Below the pieces are notes generated by a model that was not told the DNA's origin, did not search any database, and worked only from the letters and a program-made list of their open reading frames with translations. From Desulfofarcimen acetoxidans DSM 771 (lineage in GTDB: Bacteria > Bacillota > Desulfotomaculia > Desulfotomaculales > Desulfofarciminaceae), in assembly GCF_000024205.1 (NCBI RefSeq), contig NC_013216.1:1302001-1366000 (forward strand): DNA of 64,000 nucleotides, given 5' to 3'. Every line of letters begins with the position of its first letter. Position 1 is the first letter of the stretch. The translations under genes and the position numbers were made by a program. Shown piece by piece: positions 59,213-64,000 of this stretch.

Positions 59213-59281
59213 TGCAGTCAATCACATGGTGACACGGGACTTGGTTGATTTTAGTTTTATAAAGATATTTATAAAAACTTA

Positions 59282-59312
59282 TTGACTTGGAGTTAACTCA
59301 AAGTTGTAGCAT
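59282..59312 (+). promoter_or_regulatory. MerR-type operator-promoter 3
   Basis: TTGACT, 19-base spacer with CTTGGAGTTAACTCAAAG (one mismatch in the dyad), and TAGCAT, 48 bases before the DUF362 start. Confidence 0.82.
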
Positions 59313-59359
59313 AGAGTATGATTCAACATTTTAATTTATGTAGAGAGGGGAAAGGAAGC

Positions 59360-60466
59360 ATGTCCAGCAAAGTATATTTTGTAAATTTGCGCACGAGGAC
59401 AGATAAGGGTAATAAAATTAGCAAAATAAGAAACTTATTTGATCAGGCTGGTTTTAATGAGCTTATTAAGAAAGATGATATTACAGCTATTAAATTGCAC
59501 TTCGGTGAACGTGGAAGTGATGGCTTTATTAGCCCTCTTTTTGTTCGGCAAGTGGTGGATAAAATTAAGGAAAAGGGTGCTAAACCTTTTCTAACCGATA
59601 CTAATACGCTCTACTCTGGAAGTCGGCATAATTCGGTTGACCATTTACTGACTGCATTGGAGCATGGTTTTGATTATACGGTTACAGGTGCGCCAATTAT
59701 CATTGCCGATGGACTACGCAGTGATAATATTACTGAAATAGAGATTGATAAAAAACACTTTAAGAAAGTGAAACTGGCTAAAGATATTGTTAATGCTGAC
59801 AGCGTAATTGTATTATCTCACTTTAAGGGGCATGAGATGGGTGGCTTCGGTGGGGCAATAAAAAATCTTGCCATGGGTGGAGCACCAGCCATTGGTAAAA
59901 AGGAGCAGCATGGTACTAAGATTGTAGTTGATGAAGATAAATGTATTGGTTGTGGTGGGTGCAGCGAAGTTTGTCCAGAACAGGCTATAACTATGAGTGA
60001 AATGAAGGCAAATATTGACTTGGATAAATGTATCGGCTGTGGTGAGTGCCTAACCGTTTGTCCAGTAAAGGCTAACGGGATCGACTGGCAGACAGACTTA
60101 GAAGCTTTTCTTGAACGGATGGCCGAATACGGATATGGCTTTGCCAAGGCACATGAGAAACGTATCGGTTATATAAACTTTCTAATAAATATTACGCCTG
60201 ATTGTGATTGCGCTTCGTGGAGCGATGCACCTATTGTTCCTGATATCGGTTTTTTGGCATCTACTGATCCTGTAGCTATTGATCAGGCAAGTTATGATCT
60301 GGTAAATAAACAGTGTGGGTTCTCTGAGTCTTTTCTTTCTTGCAATCATGAGTCCGGTGCGGATAAGTTTAAAGGTTTGCGCTCTTATATAGACGGTACT
60401 ATCCAAATGCGTCATGGTGAAGAAATCGGTATGGGCAGCCGAGATTATGAATTAATCGTCCTGTAG
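59360..60466 (+). CDS. DUF362 ferredoxin-domain protein
   Basis: A 368-aa soluble protein. The DUF362 core (about 10-180) contains the KLHFGERGSDGFISP segment, TDTNTLYSG and VLSHFKGHEMGGFGGAIKNLAMGG. It is followed by two classical 4Fe-4S motifs, CIGCGGCSEVCP and CIGCGECLTVCP (about 195-240), then the rest of DUF362 (FLASTDPVAIDQASYDLV). Its role is unknown; an electron-carrying or metal-centre assembly function is usual speculation. ATG 59360 with GGAAAGGAAG is preferred to ATG 59318. It sits behind the third MerR promoter. Confidence 0.88.
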   Translation: MSSKVYFVNLRTRTDKGNKISKIRNLFDQAGFNELIKKDDITAIKLHFGERGSDGFISPLFVRQVVDKIKEKGAKPFLTDTNTLYSGSRHNSVDHLLTALEHGFDYTVTGAPIIIADGLRSDNITEIEIDKKHFKKVKLAKDIVNADSVIVLSHFKGHEMGGFGGAIKNLAMGGAPAIGKKEQHGTKIVVDEDKCIGCGGCSEVCPEQAITMSEMKANIDLDKCIGCGECLTVCPVKANGIDWQTDLEAFLERMAEYGYGFAKAHEKRIGYINFLINITPDCDCASWSDAPIVPDIGFLASTDPVAIDQASYDLVNKQCGFSESFLSCNHESGADKFKGLRSYIDGTIQMRHGEEIGMGSRDYELIVL

Positions 60467-60825
60467 GACTTAAGGGTTAATTAATGTCGGGGTAGATATT
60501 CTGAAATTATTCTTTTCTAAGTGCCAGGTCAAAATTCTGAAGCTTTTAGGCGGATAGCTAGAGTATGATTATTTTGGGAATTGTAGGAATGTCATTCACA
60601 TAGAGGCGAATGATGGGGTAGAGTATCAAAAAGGTGGATGGTATTTAGCCAGTAGTGAGGTAATTGAATATGAAATTTCAGTCACTCTAATTATGAGAAA
60701 AATATTTACGCTTAATAAAGGAAATGATAAAATAATACAGAACAAGATAAGGGTATTATATCCTAACAATGTAAAATAATTAGCATAAAGAAAAATAGAA
60801 GTATTTGCCAAGGGAGTGATCCATT
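60467..60825 (+). other. Intergenic region with a coding-like remnant
   Basis: No complete gene. One frame from about 60562 to 60780 reads without stops for some 70 codons (including NDGVEYQKGGWYLASSEVIEYEI) but has no start behind a ribosome site and an in-frame stop just before it. It may be the 3' end of a decayed gene. Otherwise only a weak terminator-like region is seen. Confidence 0.4.
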
Positions 60826-61131
60826 ATGCAATGGGTAAAGGTACAGACTTTATATGACTCTGAGGAGAAAGCCCAATTAACTGCAAGTATTGTTGCCACT
60901 ACAGAAGCAAGGTTAGCTAATCAACAACGTGGATCCCAGTATGAAGTGGAGACAAAAATAGAGAAAGTAGAAGGAAAATGGCAGGTGCTTTGGCGTAAGG
61001 TTTTTGTTGGCAATAAAACCGGCTGTGGTGGAGGATGTGAATCTTGCTGCAATAAGTTGCCAACTAAAAAGAATAAAGGTAAGGTCATACCTTTTAGAAA
61101 ACCTTCTACGACCGAGGAGTTAAGATCATAA
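60826..61131 (+). CDS. Small hypothetical protein with Cys-rich motif
   Basis: A 101-aa soluble protein of unknown function. An N-terminal segment (QTLYDSEEKAQLTASIVATTEARL) and a central KIEKVEGKWQVLWRKV precede a compact CGGGCESCC motif near residue 67, then a basic tail. The cysteines could bind a metal or iron-sulfur cluster. The ATG follows AAGGGAGTGAT. Alone between the DUF362 gene and a palindrome; may belong to the redox-linked group upstream. Confidence 0.6.
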   Translation: MQWVKVQTLYDSEEKAQLTASIVATTEARLANQQRGSQYEVETKIEKVEGKWQVLWRKVFVGNKTGCGGGCESCCNKLPTKKNKGKVIPFRKPSTTEELRS

Positions 61132-61470
61132 TAAATATAGAATGAATCTTGAGATATCAGCGTTTATATTAAGGGTATGAGATTTGTATTTTTATTCATT
61201 GTTGTATTATCTTATGTTTTGTAGTTTTGATGGAACTGAATAAATAATAAGCTATTAAACCTCTGGGTATATATACCCAGAGGTTTAATAGCTTATTATT
61301 TGTAATTTATAACTTATTGTAAGGTTTTATACAATATATTTGTATTATGAAAATTCTCTAAAAGTGTACCAATAACAACACTAAGAAAATCTTAAGATTT
61401 GTATAAAGAATTTGTTAAGATTTGTTTGATATCATTATCTTCACAACAGATAATAAAGGAGCGATATAAT
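61132..61470 (+). other. Intergenic region upstream of the two-component genes
   Basis: No gene. It holds the 58-bp perfect palindrome at 61243-61300, which probably acts as a transcription-end hairpin. The rest is AT-rich, with the promoter of the two-component genes presumably near 61380-61440. Confidence 0.5.
61243..61300. repeat. Perfect 58-bp palindrome
   Basis: AATAATAAGCTATTAAACCT continues through CTGGGTAT to the exact reverse complement across an AT centre, giving 28-bp arms. It lies about 110 bases after a gene and 200 before the next one. It can act as a bidirectional hairpin, but is much longer than a normal terminator stem. Confidence 0.92.
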
Positions 61471-61521
61471 ATGTGCAAATTTACATGTAGGAGTGATTTT
61501 TGTGAATATACTGGTCTGTGA
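61471..61521 (+). CDS. Possible 16-residue leader peptide
   Basis: ATG at 61471 has AAAGGAG ten bases upstream and opens a frame MCKFTCRSDFCEYTGL that ends at 61519-61521, inside the response-regulator gene. It overlaps the regulator start in another frame and could couple or tune translation. It has three cysteines. Too short for certainty. Confidence 0.3.
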   Translation: MCKFTCRSDFCEYTGL

Positions 61522-62188
61522 TGATGATAAGACAATTGTAGAAGCTATAGAAATCTACTTGGAAAACGAGGGCTATAAAATATTCAAAGCTTCTAATGGA
61601 ATAGAAGCTTTGGAACTAATTGAAGGAAATGAGATACATCTTATTATCATGGATATTATGATGCCTAAAATGGATGGATTAAGAGCTACCATGAAAATCA
61701 GAGAGGAGAAAAATATACCGGTAATAATGCTTTCAGCTAAATCTGAGGATACGGACAAAATAATAGGATTAAATTTAGGAGCGGATGATTATATAACCAA
61801 GCCATTTAATCCCTTAGAGTTAATTGCAAGGATTAAATCCCAACTGAGGAGATTTACAATATTAGGAAGTCTGGAAAGCAAAAGTAATGTGTATAGCACA
61901 GGAGGACTGGCGATCGATGATGAAAGTAAAATCATAACCGTTGACGGAGATGAGATTCATCTTACGCCGGTACAATATAAGATATTAAAGCTTCTTACTG
62001 CAAACGCCGGGAGAGTATTTTCCATAGATGAGATCTATGAGAAGGTTTGGAATGAAACAGCCTTTAGTCCGGAAAATACAGTAGCAGTACATATAAGAAA
62101 AATCAGAGAAAAAATTGAGATAAATCCCAAAGAGCCAAAATATCTGAAGGTGGTGTGGGGAATTGGATACAAAGTTGAAAAATTATAG
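61502..62188 (+). CDS. OmpR/PhoB-family response regulator
   Basis: A 228-aa regulator. A receiver domain (about 1-118) has the acidic pocket DDD at residues 7-9, phosphorylatable Asp51 in MDIMMPKMDG, the LSAKSE switch and the TKPF lysine. A winged-helix DNA-binding domain (about 130-226) follows with LTPVQYKILKLL and the VWGIGYK end. GTG 61502 with TAGGAGTG eight bases upstream is preferred over GTG 61493. It overlaps the histidine kinase gene, its expected partner. It resembles VanR/KdpE-like regulators of Firmicutes, but the stimulus is not readable. Confidence 0.92.
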   Translation: MNILVCDDDKTIVEAIEIYLENEGYKIFKASNGIEALELIEGNEIHLIIMDIMMPKMDGLRATMKIREEKNIPVIMLSAKSEDTDKIIGLNLGADDYITKPFNPLELIARIKSQLRRFTILGSLESKSNVYSTGGLAIDDESKIITVDGDEIHLTPVQYKILKLLTANAGRVFSIDEIYEKVWNETAFSPENTVAVHIRKIREKIEINPKEPKYLKVVWGIGYKVEKL

Positions 62189-64000
62189 CCATTTGATAAC
62201 AACGAAAACTATTGTTTTTATCCTGGTAATCCTATGTTTTACCGGATTTATTACAGCATTTGTGAATATAGCAGTACTAAATGATGGTGACTTTGGTATC
62301 GTTTATGAAGATAACTACTATCTTAGCAGGTCATATATGCGGGAAAGTGAGAATATCTTGAATGATCTAACAAGACTAATAGGCGAGTATAAGAATGAAG
62401 AACAGATATTAAATGGCGGGACTGTTACTGAAGATGAAATGAGAAGAGAAGAAGAAAAACTATTTTCAGAATTTCAATATAATTTCAGAAGTTATAATCC
62501 AAACTTAAATGAGGAGGAAAACTATAAAAAATTTAAAGAAGTATATGCAGATAAACTCACTCAAGCAAGGGATAGGGTGATCAAGAATGATTTAAGGGAA
62601 TATAATTTACTGCTGCAAAGATTAAAAGAGCACAAGGGTGTTTTATATTATGCCAGTAATGGTGTAAATGTATATACCAATAGTACTGAGCTAAAAAAAG
62701 AGCATTTTAAAAGCTATCCTTCTTTTATTATATTTGATAAGTATGAAAAAGAGTTTTATCCAACGGAATTAAAAGATAATCAGTATTTATATCAATTCAC
62801 AAATATTGTTAATGATTTTGACCCGGCAAGCAATGTTATTTACATTGCTTATACGAAAGAGTTTTTAGATCCGAGTATAAAGGAATGGAAGGAAGACAAG
62901 GTAACAGCTACTAATAGTTTATATAGATTAGCGGGATTTTTACTGGGATTAGCACTGTCATTTGTATATCTGATTCTCGTTGTAGGGAGAAAATCATTTA
63001 AGGATCAAGAGGTACAATTAAACGTAGCAGATAGATTATATAATGACATTAATTTATTGTTGTGTATAGGACTTATAATACTGTGGGTTGGATTGTTGAG
63101 TGCGGTAAATTCTCAAAACATCCATAGAATGATAATTCCAGTAACTATCCCTGTTGCTGCAGTAGGATTAGTGCTTGTTCTTTCACTGGTAAGGCATTTT
63201 AAAAATAAAACGATTATAAAGCATACCTTGGTCTATAGCATTCTATATAAGGTGTTCAAATTTGCAAGAGATGTATATGACAGCGGAAGCGTTGGCGTAA
63301 AGATAGTATTAATTGTAGTCGCATATCCGGCATTGGTTGCTATGACGTTTTTTATGTTCCCGGTAACCCTGGGCATTGCTGCTTGGTTTGCCTTTAAGCA
63401 GATCAAGTCATTTAATGCAATCAAAGAAGGAGTGGAGAGAATAAAAGGTGGAGATATTCATCATACCATAGATGTAGATGGCAGTGGAGAGTTTAGAAGA
63501 CTTGCTGCTAATATAAACAGTATCACACAAGGTTTAAAAAGCGCAGTCCATAACGAACTCAAAAGTGAGCGGTTAAAAACGGAGCTGATCACAAATGTGT
63601 CTCATGATATAAGAACACCATTGACCTCCATTATTACCTATGTAGATTTATTGAAAAAGGAAAAGAACCCATCAAAGGTGGAGAAATATATAGAAGTACT
63701 TGATCAAAAATCACAAAGGTTAAAAATACTTACAGATGATTTATTTGAAGCGGCAAAGGCCTCCAGTGGGAATATTCCGGTAAATCTTGAGCGAATAGAT
63801 ATTGTATCTCTACTAAACCAGGGTTTAGGTGAACTTAATGATAAAATTGAAGTCTTAGATTTAGAATTTAAGATAAACTATCCTCAAAAAAATATATATA
63901 TTTCAGCCGATGGAAAGTTATTATGGAGATCTATAGAGAACTTAATATCCAATATATTTAAATATGCCCTTAAAGGGTCGAGAGTATATATAGATATCGA
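62163..64000 (+). CDS. Sensor histidine kinase (3' partial)
   Basis: Open reading frame to the window end, at least 612 aa. One N-terminal membrane helix (about 14-36) is followed by a soluble, probably extracellular domain (about 40-250), then four or five hydrophobic helices (about 255-415), a HAMP-like stretch and a HisKA domain with NVSHDIRTPLTSI (His481). The ATPase N-box begins (NLISNIFKYA) and is then cut by the window. TTG 62163 with AAGGTGG about eight bases upstream is preferred; TTG 62175 is also possible. It overlaps the response-regulator gene by 26 bases. The signal is unknown. Confidence 0.88.
   Translation, partial: MDTKLKNYSHLITTKTIVFILVILCFTGFITAFVNIAVLNDGDFGIVYEDNYYLSRSYMRESENILNDLTRLIGEYKNEEQILNGGTVTEDEMRREEEKLFSEFQYNFRSYNPNLNEEENYKKFKEVYADKLTQARDRVIKNDLREYNLLLQRLKEHKGVLYYASNGVNVYTNSTELKKEHFKSYPSFIIFDKYEKEFYPTELKDNQYLYQFTNIVNDFDPASNVIYIAYTKEFLDPSIKEWKEDKVTATNSLYRLAGFLLGLALSFVYLILVVGRKSFKDQEVQLNVADRLYNDINLLLCIGLIILWVGLLSAVNSQNIHRMIIPVTIPVAAVGLVLVLSLVRHFKNKTIIKHTLVYSILYKVFKFARDVYDSGSVGVKIVLIVVAYPALVAMTFFMFPVTLGIAAWFAFKQIKSFNAIKEGVERIKGGDIHHTIDVDGSGEFRRLAANINSITQGLKSAVHNELKSERLKTELITNVSHDIRTPLTSIITYVDLLKKEKNPSKVEKYIEVLDQKSQRLKILTDDLFEAAKASSGNIPVNLERIDIVSLLNQGLGELNDKIEVLDLEFKINYPQKNIYISADGKLLWRSIENLISNIFKYALKGSRVYIDI

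Overview
The window looks like chromosome of an anaerobic, endospore-forming, low-GC Gram-positive bacterium, most likely a Desulfotomaculum/Pelotomaculum-type member of the Peptococcaceae. That placement is inferred from gene content: a Wood-Ljungdahl metF-metV-mvhD set beside heterodisulfide-reductase-like electron carriers, an anaerobic cobalamin operon, a DnaD/DnaI-type replication pair, an alpha/beta small acid-soluble spore protein, a SleB-like cortex hydrolase, and frequent TTG/GTG starts behind strong Shine-Dalgarno sequences.

Region 1 (1-9.1 kb) is core metabolism. It holds an iron-sulfur/flavin electron-transfer cluster (Hyd/Asr-like and HdrC/B-like subunits), then mvhD-metV-metF, a divergent gap gene, and the replication pair dnaD/dnaI. 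Region 2 (9.2-16.3 kb) is a nine-gene corrin-ring operon, cbiD-E-T-L-F-G-H-J-C, directly downstream of dnaI. The two fit together biologically, because the Wood-Ljungdahl methyl branch needs a corrinoid protein. Region 3 (16.4-32.3 kb) carries envelope, sporulation and housekeeping genes: a LysM-SleB hydrolase, a class A PBP, DUF3786, DUF2512, DUF445, an Mrr-like membrane protein, a DegT-family protein without its PLP lysine, a SASP, an aminotransferase, an SDR protein, an L,D-transpeptidase and a GAF-PAS protein.

Region 4 (32.6-39.1 kb) starts at tRNA-Pro(CGG) and looks like accessory DNA. It has four TGCAGACA iterons about one helical turn apart, a lipoprotein, a RecQ-helicase/phosphoribosyltransferase gene overlapping a DprA-like gene, a frameshifted DruA-like (DUF4338) pseudogene and a truncated IS110-type transposase.

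Region 5 (39.1-57.1 kb) is the most unusual part: an apparent eight-gene, same-strand locus. A one-module type I polyketide synthase (KS-AT-DH-KR-ACP, no thioesterase) is followed by three proteins sharing an unrecognised N-terminal domain (two with long glycine-rich tails), a fourth glycine-rich protein, a radical SAM enzyme, a 929-aa pentapeptide-repeat protein and a 1,429-aa protein with a hydrophobic core and NHL-like repeats. The last two share a roughly 55-residue repeat module. I recognise no characterised system with this combination.

Region 6 (57.1-64 kb) holds a 42-bp perfect palindrome, a candidate structured RNA ending in a terminator, and a MerR-type regulon with three near-identical 19-bp-spacer promoters. 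These precede a decayed cupin/carboxymuconolactone decarboxylase gene, merR itself, and a decayed flavin reductase remnant plus a DUF362 ferredoxin protein. Then come a small Cys-rich protein, a 58-bp perfect palindrome and an OmpR-type response regulator with its histidine kinase, which runs off the window end.
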